Below are positions 36,882 through 46,145 of a DNA stretch of 64,000 nucleotides, in pieces. The notes under the pieces were generated by a model that ran no database searches, had not been told where the DNA came from, and saw nothing but the letters and a program-made list of their open reading frames with translations. Each line of letters begins with the position of its first letter. The stretch's first letter is position 1. The DNA lies in the NCBI RefSeq assembly GCF_004138325.1, contig NZ_SBLB01000001.1:496001-560000 (forward strand), read 5' to 3'. The translations under genes were made by a program, and so were the position numbers. The DNA is from Spirosoma sordidisoli. GTDB taxonomy: Bacteria; Bacteroidota; Bacteroidia; Cytophagales; Spirosomataceae.

Positions 36882-39800
36882 CTACAACTTCGTAATGCGC
36901 TTCGATGCCATCCGGTCGCCAACCCGAATCCGCAGTATGTAGGTCCCGGCCGGCTGCTGGTCTAGCGGCACCAGAGCCGCATCGCGACGGGTTTCGTGCT
37001 GCCAGGTCGATCGGCCGGTTAGATCGACCAGTTCCAGCCGGGCCGTCTGGCTGGATGGCAAGCCGTGAATACGTACCGTCAGCGTGGTTGTAGCCGGTAT
37101 GGGATACACCTCGACCACACTAGCCAGCGATTGATCATCGATCGAAAGCAGCGGAGCCACTGTAATCAGCACGGTTTTGTGGGGTGGGGTTACGTTCCCG
37201 CAAACGTTACTGACGGCGGTCAGGAAATAGGTGGCTGTTCGGGCGGGCATCACCGTAAGCGTATGCGGATTGGAGGCCGTCTGCACCGTTTTCGGACTGC
37301 CCAGTACCCCCCCGGTAGTGTCCTGATAGGTAAACACCCAGGGTGCATCGCCTGTGAACGCCACCGACAAATTGGCCGACTCGCCCTCAAAAATGGTTCG
37401 GTTGCCCGTCATCGTAGCCGTTGCCCGGGCTCGTACCGTCAGCAACGAAGGGCTATAGGTCCCGTTGATCGGAATTTTAGGGTTGGTAGCCATCACGCGC
37501 ACCCGGTACGTACCGGCGGCAATACTGGTCGGAATAACGCCTGAAATCTGCCCGTTTATGGTCTGGTTGCCTATGGTGATAAAGTCGTTTTTCGTGCTAT
37601 CCGCTTCGACCCGGGCAATCTGTAACCTAAACACACTCCCCGGATTGAAAACCCCCGTTGTGGTAAAGCCCGTCGAAACGCTCGTGCCTGCGCAGACCGA
37701 AGAGGCCGCAAGGTCCAGGGTCTGTATCTCCGGGATCGCTACGGTGATGGTCGCCGACGCGCCCCCCGGCTGGCCCAGCCCGCATTTATTACTTACTTCG
37801 GCCACCCGATAGGTCGTCGTGCGCTCGGGCAGAACCAGCAGGGTGGTGTCTTTGGTTGCCGTTCCGGCCAGCCCGTTCGAGAGCCGATAGCGGTAGGGGC
37901 CCACCCCGGTAAACGCCAGCTTCAGCGGCACCTCTATGCCCAGGTTAACGGCAGTCGTTCCGCCGATCGACAGGGTGGGCGTCGTCTGCACAAAGACCCG
38001 AATAGCCGTCCGTGGACTTTCGCAGGTGTTGGTGTCTGTCTGGGTCACGTAATAGATATCCCCCTCGGCACTGGCTGTAGGCGACGTCGTTGGCGGCACC
38101 GGCGCGCTCGTGCTGACCACACCTTTCGGGTCAATCCATTTCAGGTTCCTGCCACTGGCTTCCAGCGGTTGTGCGGTCGCGCCCTGGCATAACTCGACCG
38201 TAGTGGCTGCTACGGTCGGCGCCGGGGTGGTCAATATTCTGACGGTCAGGGTTGCTTTGGGCCCTTCGCAGCCGTTAACCGTCTGCGTAACCTGGTAGGT
38301 AAAGGTGGCTCCCTGGCTGGTACTGATCGTGGGCGGCATCGTGAACCGGTTCCCATCGGGGTTGTACCAGGCGAGGTTCTCGCCTTTGGCCGTAACCGTT
38401 TCGCCGGGCGCAAACTGACAGATCGTTCGGGGGCTTACCTCGGGCGGAGCCGGCAGCGGCTTAACCGTAACGACCAGCGCAGCCCGGGGGCCTTCGCAAC
38501 CATCGATCGTCTGAGTGACAAAAAAGGTTGTCTGGTTCGCCTGCCCGGTAGTCACGGTGGGGGCGGCTGTCGAGCCGGAGCCCCCAGCCTCGGTCGTGTA
38601 CCAGAGCAGGTTTTGCCCGCCAGCCGATACGGTTCGGGCCGGTTCGTTCAGGCAGACGGCCAAGGGCGCCGTAGCCGGGCTGCTGGGCGTGGGTTTGACG
38701 ACAACCCTGATTTCGGCCCGCGGACTCTCGCAACCGCCCGCCGTTCGGCTAACCGAATAGGTCGTCGTACCCGGATTTTCGGTCGAGGGTGTAGGGGCCT
38801 GGCTGCTGCCGTTTCCGTTCATATCGTACCACCGCAGTTCATTACCCGACGCAGTCAGCGCCGAAGCAGCCGCTTGCTGACAGTAGCTCACCAGACTGGT
38901 AACCGCCGGTGCCTCGGGCAGGGCAGTTACGGTTACGGTCAGGTCGCTGCGGGGGCTTTCACAGCCGTTGATGGTCTGGCTGACCCGGTACGTAAACCGG
39001 CCGGGGCTATTGGTTTCCGGAATGGCCGTTTCACCGATCCGCGTGCCTGACTCGCGGTACCAGGTTAAGCCCTGTCCAGTAGCCTGCAGCGGCTGAGCTT
39101 GCGCGTTCTGGCAGTAGGCGGAGCCGTTGCTGGCTACGCCCGGTGCAGCGGGTATGGGGTAAACCGTCACGGACAGGGTGGCCCGGGCGCTTTCGCAGTT
39201 GTTAATCGTCTGGGTTACATAGAAGGTCATCTGGCTCGCCTGCCCGGTGCTGATTACGGGGGGCGTTGCCGAGCCGGTAGCCGAGCTATCGCGGGTGTAC
39301 CAGCGCAGGTTCTCGCCCGTGGCCTGCAACGTGGGGGCGGCCGTGTTCTGACAGATCGCCACCGGGCCAACCCCGGGAGCCGCCGGAATAGCGTGGATGG
39401 TAACCGACATTTTTTCGCTGGCTACGCTTTCGCAGCCGTTGACGGTGCGGGTTAGCCAGTAAGTAAACGTGCCGGTCTGGGTAGCAGGCACCCGCGCGCT
39501 GAGCAACCGCTCTCCATTGTTAACATCGGTGAGGGTTGGCTGGCCGTTCCCCACGCCATACCAGGTGTAGGTGCCGGACTGAACCGCTACTTCCGTCCGA
39601 ATAACGGCGCCGGGGTCGCCGAAGCAGAACGAATAGGCTGTCTTCTGAACGGCCGGGGCCGTCGGTGCCTCTTTGATCGTCACGCTGACGCCGGTACGGG
39701 CGCTTTCACAGGTATTGACAGTCTGGCTGACGTAATAGCTTCGGGTACCGGGCGCATCGGTAGTAAGGGTAATCGAGCCGCGGGCTTCTCCCCCCGATGA

Positions 39801-41369
39801 CTGCTCATACCATTTCAGGTTCTCGCCCGTTGCGGTCAGCGTTTGGCTGGCCGAAAACTGGCAAAGCGATACCTCGGCGGTACTGACCCGCGGGGCAGGC
39901 GGAATACCATAGACCGTTACGGGCAACGCCACCCGTGGACTTTCGCAACTCCCGCTCACCGTCTGCGACACGTAGTACGTCTGCTGCCCGGTACTGGTGG
40001 TAACCGGCGATGGTGCCGCCGGAGAGCCTGTGCCCCCGGTAGCAGCCGCGTACCAGTTGAGCGTACCGCCACTGGCCGCTATGGCCGACAAGGGACTGGC
40101 CGATGCACCCAGGCAATAGCTCACGGCCGATACCGTAGGCGCGGGTGAGGCAGCTTTCACCTCTACGGTAATTGCCGCCCGCTCACCTTCGCAGTCGTTG
40201 ACTTTCTGTGCTACGTAATAGGTGAACGTGCCGGCACTGCCAGTCGATGGTACCGGCGCCTGTGCGGACCCCGTCCCCCCCGTTGCGTTTGTGCCGTACC
40301 ACACCAGCGAGGCACCATCCGCATTGGTCTGAGCACTCAGCCCGCCGGCCGTCTGAAACTGGCAGACTGTAACCGTGTTGGTCGATACGGTCGGCTTTTC
40401 AGGTCGTGCATTGATTTTTACGGTAATGTAGGCTGTAGGCTGCAGTGAAGCTCGACAACCGTTCAAATAATGAGACAAAGCAAATTGAATACTGCCGACC
40501 TGATCTGTAGAGGGCGTAGGTGGTTTAGATTCTCCTCCTAAACCAAAAACATCCTTTGAGTATAGCACTATAGATCCATCCGTCAGCGGTTTATGTCCTT
40601 TTTCGTTCAAGGGTAGAGCTTTGTCGCCCTGACAGTAATCTATTATTCCGTAAACAGCTCCGTTGCCTACGCCAACAATGTTATCAACGTTGATAGATGA
40701 CGAAGGCCTGGGCTTTACAGTAATTCGGGCTTGTGCCCGATCGCTCTCACAACCGTTTATCTGCTGAGTAGCAAAGAACGTCCTCTGGCCAGGAATTTCA
40801 TTACCAGAATAAATTTCGAATGATTTATCGGTAGCAGTTCCGTAGGGTGTCAAAGAGCCGACGGTATTACCATTTGAATCATATAGCCGGGGGATTGCTT
40901 CTGGTGAACTTAGTTTAACAGGTACTGTAAAAGAAGTAATATTAGACCCCATCGGCCGTTGACACACTTCACTCTCGGCAGTAACACTAGGCGGGGCAGG
41001 CTTTGCCTTAACGGTAAGTTCAGTGATATTACTGACCAGGGTTGTATCACGGGTTCCAACCAGTCTCACCTTGTAGGTGCCGGCTGGTATATCGGCGGGA
41101 ACGGTGGCCCGTACCTGTGCACCGTATCGGCCCAGATTGCTCAGGATTACGGAGGGTATAGTACGAAACCCATTCCCGCTGGATAGCTGGACAACAAAGG
41201 CGGCATACGCCTGTTCCTGCGTACCGGCAATATCGAAAAAACCATTGGGGAACGTACCCGGACAGATAGCGGCTGGCGAGGGGGCCGATGAGCGTAGAGG
41301 GTCCTGCGCCCGGAGCATGGTACTGCAAACAAGCAGTAAGCTCACGGCTAGACGTAGACGTTGAGTCAT
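36882..41369 (-). CDS. T9SS-secreted protein with about 12 Ig-like repeats
   Basis: A 1495-residue extracellular protein. A signal peptide (MTQRLRLAVSLLLVCSTMLRAQ) is followed by an N-terminal domain, then about 12 Ig_7-type repeats of 75-95 residues, each with a Cys near the start (VCQ or YCQ), a WY pair in the middle and a Cys near the end (the TVNGCES-type block). Two more PKD/Ig-like regions follow, then the C-terminal T9SS type A sorting domain (EVYPIPATTTLTVRIHG, ending RVGDRMASKRITKL). The protein is probably anchored to the surface or released and may serve in adhesion or gliding. The first two repeats (about 40430-40990) are markedly AT-richer than the rest. It is monocistronic. Confidence 0.88.
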   Translation of the reverse strand: MTQRLRLAVSLLLVCSTMLRAQDPLRSSAPSPAAICPGTFPNGFFDIAGTQEQAYAAFVVQLSSGNGFRTIPSVILSNLGRYGAQVRATVPADIPAGTYKVRLVGTRDTTLVSNITELTVKAKPAPPSVTAESEVCQRPMGSNITSFTVPVKLSSPEAIPRLYDSNGNTVGSLTPYGTATDKSFEIYSGNEIPGQRTFFATQQINGCESDRAQARITVKPRPSSSINVDNIVGVGNGAVYGIIDYCQGDKALPLNEKGHKPLTDGSIVLYSKDVFGLGGESKPPTPSTDQVGSIQFALSHYLNGCRASLQPTAYITVKINARPEKPTVSTNTVTVCQFQTAGGLSAQTNADGASLVWYGTNATGGTGSAQAPVPSTGSAGTFTYYVAQKVNDCEGERAAITVEVKAASPAPTVSAVSYCLGASASPLSAIAASGGTLNWYAAATGGTGSPAAPSPVTTSTGQQTYYVSQTVSGSCESPRVALPVTVYGIPPAPRVSTAEVSLCQFSASQTLTATGENLKWYEQSSGGEARGSITLTTDAPGTRSYYVSQTVNTCESARTGVSVTIKEAPTAPAVQKTAYSFCFGDPGAVIRTEVAVQSGTYTWYGVGNGQPTLTDVNNGERLLSARVPATQTGTFTYWLTRTVNGCESVASEKMSVTIHAIPAAPGVGPVAICQNTAAPTLQATGENLRWYTRDSSATGSATPPVISTGQASQMTFYVTQTINNCESARATLSVTVYPIPAAPGVASNGSAYCQNAQAQPLQATGQGLTWYRESGTRIGETAIPETNSPGRFTYRVSQTINGCESPRSDLTVTVTALPEAPAVTSLVSYCQQAAASALTASGNELRWYDMNGNGSSQAPTPSTENPGTTTYSVSRTAGGCESPRAEIRVVVKPTPSSPATAPLAVCLNEPARTVSAGGQNLLWYTTEAGGSGSTAAPTVTTGQANQTTFFVTQTIDGCEGPRAALVVTVKPLPAPPEVSPRTICQFAPGETVTAKGENLAWYNPDGNRFTMPPTISTSQGATFTYQVTQTVNGCEGPKATLTVRILTTPAPTVAATTVELCQGATAQPLEASGRNLKWIDPKGVVSTSAPVPPTTSPTASAEGDIYYVTQTDTNTCESPRTAIRVFVQTTPTLSIGGTTAVNLGIEVPLKLAFTGVGPYRYRLSNGLAGTATKDTTLLVLPERTTTYRVAEVSNKCGLGQPGGASATITVAIPEIQTLDLAASSVCAGTSVSTGFTTTGVFNPGSVFRLQIARVEADSTKNDFITIGNQTINGQISGVIPTSIAAGTYRVRVMATNPKIPINGTYSPSLLTVRARATATMTGNRTIFEGESANLSVAFTGDAPWVFTYQDTTGGVLGSPKTVQTASNPHTLTVMPARTATYFLTAVSNVCGNVTPPHKTVLITVAPLLSIDDQSLASVVEVYPIPATTTLTVRIHGLPSSQTARLELVDLTGRSTWQHETRRDAALVPLDQQPAGTYILRIRVGDRMASKRITKL

Positions 41370-41636
41370 GAATGAACAGAAAAGTGTGGATAGACTACTA
41401 CAAATATAGACTGCAACTACCAGTCTACTTATCCCTCAAACGCTCCATCATTTGTCTATTTATCTACCGGTAGCCGGGCAGACACCGCCCCCTCGGGTGG
41501 GCACCCGGCCCAGGCTTTGATTGCCATCGACGTACCGAAACCCAGCTCCCCTATCTACTCCCTTACCGCCCACGAATCAGTAGACCAGCCCCGGTAAGTT
41601 ACCTTTATGCGCTAAACGCTATTTTGCCGCCCCTTA

Positions 41637-44144
41637 ATGAACGTGTCCATGTGTAGTTCCTTCGCTTCCCGCCTGTCGCTGTTCCTGACGGCCCTGGCGC
41701 TGGTTTCGGCTCAGGCCCAGACGCTCCGCCCACCCGCCTACCCGCTGGTTACCCACGACCCGTACTTCAGCCTGTGGAGTACCACCGATAAACTGACCGA
41801 CTCCCCCACCCGCCACTGGACCGGTCGCCCGCAGTCGCTCGAGGGGTTGATCCGGGTCGATGGCAAGGCGTATCAGTTTCTGGGCGCTGTCCCTACCACC
41901 TACCAGCCCATTCTGCCCACCGGTGAGTCGAAACCGTATACGGCGCTCTATACCCTGACCAAACCCGCCGACGGCTGGGAGAAACCCGACTTCGACGCCC
42001 GCAGCTGGCAGTCGGCACTCGGCCCCTTCGGCGACACGCCCGACGCCCGCACGACCTGGCGCAACAGCCAGACGCATAAGGCAGGCATCTACGTCCGGCG
42101 CGAGTTCACCTACGACGGCAAAACCGACCCGGCCAAACTACTGCTGGCCCTCAACCACGACGACGAGGTCACCATCTACCTCAACGGGACCCGAATCCTG
42201 AACAAGCCGGGTTATATCAGCGAATACATCTATATGCCCCTCCCGGCCGAAGCCCGGCAGGCACTGCGCCCCGGCAAAAACGTATTGGCGCTCCACGGCG
42301 TCAGCCCCGGGGGCGGCTCGTTCGTCGATGTCGGGATCGTTAACCCCGTCATCTCAACGGCCATGGCAACCGCCAACCAGACCGGCGTAACGGTTTCGGC
42401 CACGCAGACAGCGTATACGTTTGAGGCTGGCCCGGTAAACCTGCGGCTGAACTTCCTGTCGCCCCTGCTGCTCGACGAGCTGGAGGTGGCTGCCCGCCCG
42501 GTTACGTATGTGACGTTCGAAACCAGCGCCCGCGACGGCAAACCACATACCGTACAGGTCTTTTTCGGGGCGTCAGCCACGGTGGCTACCAACACGCCCG
42601 GGCAGGACGTCATTACCGACGCAGGCCGTACGGCGGGTCTGCGGTGGCTGAACGTGGGTACGCAGCAGCAGCCCGTTCTTCAGAAAAAAGGCGATAATAT
42701 CCGCATCGACTGGGGCTACGCGTACCTGGCCGTACCCGAACAGGCCGGCACCCAGTTGACGCCGGGATCGCTGGCCACCCTCAAAGCGGCTTTTCTGAAA
42801 CAGGGCACCCTGCCCGCCGGCCAGAAAACGAGCGGCCCCGCCCAGGAGCAGGGGCTGGCGCTCAGCCTGTCGATGGGGTCGGTTGGCACAACGCCGGTGC
42901 AGAAACACCTGCTGCTGGCCTATGACGACCTGTATTCCGTGCAGTATTTCGGCAAAAACCTGCGGGCCTGGTGGCGTCGGGATGAGACGATGACGATGCC
43001 CCGACTGCTGGAAACCGCCGAAAAAGACTACGCCCGCCTGCGGCAGAAAAGCAGCGCCTTCGATGCGCAGCTGCTGGCCGACGCGCAGAAGTCGGGCGGA
43101 AAACCCTACGCCGACCTGTGCGTGCTGGCCTATCGGCAGGCCATTGCGGCCCACAAGATCGTGGCTGGCCCCAAAGGCGATGTCCTCTTTTTCTCGAAGG
43201 AGAACTTCTCCAACGGCTCCATCGGTACCGTCGACGTGACGTATCCGTCGGCTCCGCTCTTCCTGCTGTACAACAACGAACTGGCCAAGGGGCTGCTGCG
43301 GTTCATCTTCGACTACAGCGAATCGGGCAACTGGAAAAAGGATTTTCCGGCCCACGACGTAGGCACCTATCCGCTGGCAAACGGGCAGACCTACGGGGAG
43401 GATATGCCGGTTGAAGAAGCCGGCAACATGATGATTCTGACGGCGGCTTCGGTACAGATAGACGGGAAACCCGACTTCGCGCGCGAGCACTGGCCCACGC
43501 TGACCAAGTGGGTAGGCTTTCTGAAACGCGACGGCTTCGACCCGGCCAACCAGCTCTGCACCGACGATTTTGCCGGTCATTTGGCCCGCAACGCCAACCT
43601 CTCCGCCAAAGCGATTGTAGGCATTGCGTGCTACGGCAAGATGGCCCGGATGCTGGGCGATGAGAAAACGGCCGACGAACACCTGACCCTGGCGCGTGAG
43701 CTGGCCCGGCGGTGGATGCAGATGGATGCCGACGGCGATCATTACGCGCTGACGTTCGACAAAACACCGGGTAGCTGGAGCCAGAAATACAATATCGTCT
43801 GGGATAAGCTGCTGGGCCTCGACGTGTTCCCGACCGAGGTAGCCCGGAAAGAAGTGGCGTTCTACCTCAAAAATCAGCAGCCATACGGACTCCCGCTCGA
43901 CAGCCGCCGGACCTATACCAAGTCCGACTGGATCATGTGGACCGCCACGATGGCCGACTCGAACACCGATTTTCAGGCCTTCATCGATCCCATCTGGAAG
44001 TTTGCGAATGAAACGCCGACGCGCGTACCACTCTCCGACTGGCACGAAACGACCAACGCCAAACAGGTTGGTTTTCAGGCCCGGTCGGTGGTGGGTGGCT
44101 ACTATATAAAACTGCTGGCCGACCGGCTGGCGGCTGGCCGGTAG
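41637..44144 (+). CDS. GtaA-type glutaminase-family protein (DUF4964/5127/4965/1793)
   Basis: An 835-residue exported protein. Order of domains: signal peptide (SLFLTALALVSAQAQ), an N-terminal DUF4964 region (RPPAYPLVTHDPYFSLWS), an inserted jelly-roll of the beta-galactosidase type (about 115-210, KPDFDARSWQSALGPFG, then HDDEVTIYLNGTRIL), DUF5127 and DUF4965 regions, and the DUF1793 helical part (YLLYNNELAKGLLRFIFDY...DFPAHDVGTYPLANG, then EEAGNMMILTAA and SWSQKYNIVWDKLLGLDVFP). Fungal GtaA relatives are glutaminases; the bacterial activity is not certain. A hairpin terminator follows the stop by 6 bases. Confidence 0.85.
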   Translation: MNVSMCSSFASRLSLFLTALALVSAQAQTLRPPAYPLVTHDPYFSLWSTTDKLTDSPTRHWTGRPQSLEGLIRVDGKAYQFLGAVPTTYQPILPTGESKPYTALYTLTKPADGWEKPDFDARSWQSALGPFGDTPDARTTWRNSQTHKAGIYVRREFTYDGKTDPAKLLLALNHDDEVTIYLNGTRILNKPGYISEYIYMPLPAEARQALRPGKNVLALHGVSPGGGSFVDVGIVNPVISTAMATANQTGVTVSATQTAYTFEAGPVNLRLNFLSPLLLDELEVAARPVTYVTFETSARDGKPHTVQVFFGASATVATNTPGQDVITDAGRTAGLRWLNVGTQQQPVLQKKGDNIRIDWGYAYLAVPEQAGTQLTPGSLATLKAAFLKQGTLPAGQKTSGPAQEQGLALSLSMGSVGTTPVQKHLLLAYDDLYSVQYFGKNLRAWWRRDETMTMPRLLETAEKDYARLRQKSSAFDAQLLADAQKSGGKPYADLCVLAYRQAIAAHKIVAGPKGDVLFFSKENFSNGSIGTVDVTYPSAPLFLLYNNELAKGLLRFIFDYSESGNWKKDFPAHDVGTYPLANGQTYGEDMPVEEAGNMMILTAASVQIDGKPDFAREHWPTLTKWVGFLKRDGFDPANQLCTDDFAGHLARNANLSAKAIVGIACYGKMARMLGDEKTADEHLTLARELARRWMQMDADGDHYALTFDKTPGSWSQKYNIVWDKLLGLDVFPTEVARKEVAFYLKNQQPYGLPLDSRRTYTKSDWIMWTATMADSNTDFQAFIDPIWKFANETPTRVPLSDWHETTNAKQVGFQARSVVGGYYIKLLADRLAAGR

Positions 44145-44150
44145 TGTGTT

Positions 44151-44185
44151 GCCCGGGCCGATGGCGATCCCGTGTCGGCCCGGGC
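44151..44185. terminator. Bidirectional hairpin between convergent genes
   Basis: An 11-bp perfect GC-rich stem (44151-44161 with 44175-44185) around a 13-base loop lies between the stops of the GtaA-like gene and oxyR. No T-run follows, so the terminator call is moderate. Confidence 0.6.
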
Positions 44186-44197
44186 TTACCGCATCGC

Positions 44198-45154
44198 CTA
44201 GAGCTGCACGACCAGGCCGCGGTCTGTTTTCTGATGCACCAGCTCGCCGGGCAGGTGCGACAGGATCTCGCCTTTCAGCGCGTTGATGAGCTGCCGCTTC
44301 AGAAAGCTGCGGTGCATGACCAGACTCACCTCCCGAACGGGCTGGGGCGACTCGAACGACCGAAGCCGCGCCCTCCGAACCGGGTCCATATCGACGGTGG
44401 CCAGGTAAGGCAGCAGCGTGAAGCCACTCTGGCGGTCAATCAGTTTGATGAGGGTTTCCAGCGAGCCCGTCTCGTACTGAAGGCGGGCGGGTTCCAGCAG
44501 CGAGCCGTCGGGCGTTTGGCGGTCGGCCCCGCAGATGTTGATCACCTGGTTGCGGAAACAATGGCCCTCGGTCAGGAGCCACAACCCATCGGTATGCAGG
44601 TCGGCCGGTGCGATGGTTTTTTTGGCCGATAACGAATGGCCTTCCGATGCGTAGAGGACAAAGGGCTCTTCAAAAAGCGGCACCTCGGTAATGCCGTTCT
44701 CGGTCAGTGGCGTCACCACCAGCCCAACGTCGATGAGTCCGTTCCGCAGCCGTTCAACGACCTGCTCGGTCACCAGCTCCTGGATGCGAACCGATACGGC
44801 CGGGTATTTCCGGATAAACTCGCCGATGAAATACGGCAGCAGATACGGGGCCAGAGTAGGTATAATGCCGATGCGGAGATCGCCCCGAAAATCGTTTTTC
44901 GACTCGCTGACCAGCTCCGGGATACGCCGGGCTGTCCGAAGCACTTCGCGCGACTGGGCCAGAATGGCCAGCCCCAGCTCGGTAGGCACAACCGGCTGCT
45001 TGGACCGATCAAAAATCAGCACCCCCAGTTCATCTTCCAGTTTCTGGATCTGCATACTGAGCGTAGGCTGGGTAACATGGCAGGCATCGGCAGCCGTAGC
45101 AAAATGCCGAAAGGTGTCAACGGCTACTATATAATCGAGTTGAGTGAGCGTCAA
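44198..45154 (-). CDS. oxyR: OxyR-type LysR transcriptional regulator
   Basis: A 318-residue regulator. The N-terminal winged HTH (HFATAADACHVTQPTLSMQIQKLEDELG, 17-44) matches LysR-type DNA binding. In the effector domain the redox pair is exactly at OxyR positions: Cys199 in the TEGHCFRNQ block and Cys208 in INICG, eight residues apart. Peroxide would form this disulphide and activate target genes. Its start is divergent from the LolA-like gene and 92 bases away, which is a typical place for auto- and cross-regulation. Confidence 0.92.
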   Translation of the reverse strand: MTLTQLDYIVAVDTFRHFATAADACHVTQPTLSMQIQKLEDELGVLIFDRSKQPVVPTELGLAILAQSREVLRTARRIPELVSESKNDFRGDLRIGIIPTLAPYLLPYFIGEFIRKYPAVSVRIQELVTEQVVERLRNGLIDVGLVVTPLTENGITEVPLFEEPFVLYASEGHSLSAKKTIAPADLHTDGLWLLTEGHCFRNQVINICGADRQTPDGSLLEPARLQYETGSLETLIKLIDRQSGFTLLPYLATVDMDPVRRARLRSFESPQPVREVSLVMHRSFLKRQLINALKGEILSHLPGELVHQKTDRGLVVQL

Positions 45155-45246
45155 TCCGGTAGGTGATTACAATTTTAAGCACAGCCGCCGGGCGGGACTA
45201 ATTCCGATTTTGGCGGTAATAAATCGAAATTCCAATACTTTTACTG

Positions 45247-46053
45247 ATGAAACAACCACTCTGCATGAAAACACGTCAACTTTTCATTTTTTTATTCGTC
45301 CTGACCCAGACCGTTGGATTTGCCCAGTCGGCCAAGTCGGTTAATCCGGCCGCAGCGGGCTTTGATGTAGCCGGGTCCGATGCCCGCGCCGTACAGATTG
45401 CCGACCAGGTGATGGCGGCCATGGGCGGCCGGAAAGCCTGGGACAACACACACCTGATTGCCTGGAACTTCTTCGGGTCGCGCCGACTGATCTGGGACAA
45501 ATGGAGCGGCACCGTCCGGGTCGACAACCTCAAAGACGACCAGACCGTTATTCTGAACGTCAACAACGACAAAGGGCGCGTTTTTCGGCAGGGTGCCGAA
45601 GTAACCGACGCCGACTCCGTAGCGAAGTACGTAAAACAGGGCAAAGCCGCCTGGATCAACGATTCGTACTGGCTGGTTATGCCCTTCAAACTGAAAGACT
45701 CGGGCGTAACGCTCAAGTACCTGGGTGAAGAGACGACCCAGGACGGCAAGCCTGCCGATGTGCTTCAGCTTACGTTCAAGAGCGTCGGCAATACGCCCGA
45801 TAACAAGTACAAGATCTGGGTCGATAAAAAAACGCATCTGGTCTGGCAGTGGGCCTACTTTCCCAAGTTCACCGATGAGCAGCCCCGCTTCACGCTGCCC
45901 TGGATCGACTACCAGAAGCACGGCGGCATTCTGCTGTCGGGCGAACGCGGTGATCGTGACCTGACCGATATCATGGTCTTCACCGGCCTGCCCGGCGAGG
46001 TGTTCAGCGATTTTGCCCGCCCGGACCTGAATCGCTATCCGCAGGCGAAGTAA
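45247..46053 (+). CDS. Exported LolA/DUF6503-like protein
   Basis: A 268-residue periplasmic protein (or 262 from the ATG at 45265, which has the more compact signal peptide MKTRQLFIFLFVLTQTVGFAQ). The mature part has the LolA/LolB-like half-barrel pattern: VMAAMGGRKAWDN at the start, then paired strands (HLIAWNFFGSRRLIWDKWSG, TVILNVNNDKGRVFRQG, WLVMPFKLKDSGVTLKYLG) and YKIWVDKKTHLVWQWAYF. Bacteroidota paralogues are mostly uncharacterised. Its start is divergent from oxyR, so peroxide control is possible but no motif was found. Confidence 0.72.
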   Translation: MKQPLCMKTRQLFIFLFVLTQTVGFAQSAKSVNPAAAGFDVAGSDARAVQIADQVMAAMGGRKAWDNTHLIAWNFFGSRRLIWDKWSGTVRVDNLKDDQTVILNVNNDKGRVFRQGAEVTDADSVAKYVKQGKAAWINDSYWLVMPFKLKDSGVTLKYLGEETTQDGKPADVLQLTFKSVGNTPDNKYKIWVDKKTHLVWQWAYFPKFTDEQPRFTLPWIDYQKHGGILLSGERGDRDLTDIMVFTGLPGEVFSDFARPDLNRYPQAK

Positions 46054-46057
46054 ACAG

Positions 46058-46107
46058 GCCGGGGGTACGGCCACCGCGTTGGGAGGCCCCCCGCCCCCGG
46101 CTCGTTT
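46058..46107 (+). terminator. Weak hairpin after the LolA-like gene
   Basis: An 8-bp perfect stem (46058-46065 with 46094-46101) with a long 28-base G/C-rich loop is followed by TCGTTTTC. The long loop makes it a weak terminator candidate. Confidence 0.4.
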
Positions 46108-46145
46108 TCGGTAAACTAACTCGTTAAAATTGCTGTTCTGCCAGC

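Noticed and set aside
42573-44045. Open frame of 490 residues antisense to the GtaA-like gene
   Set aside because: It lacks any known motif and lies fully inside a well-supported gene in a GC-rich genome, where antisense frames stay open by chance.
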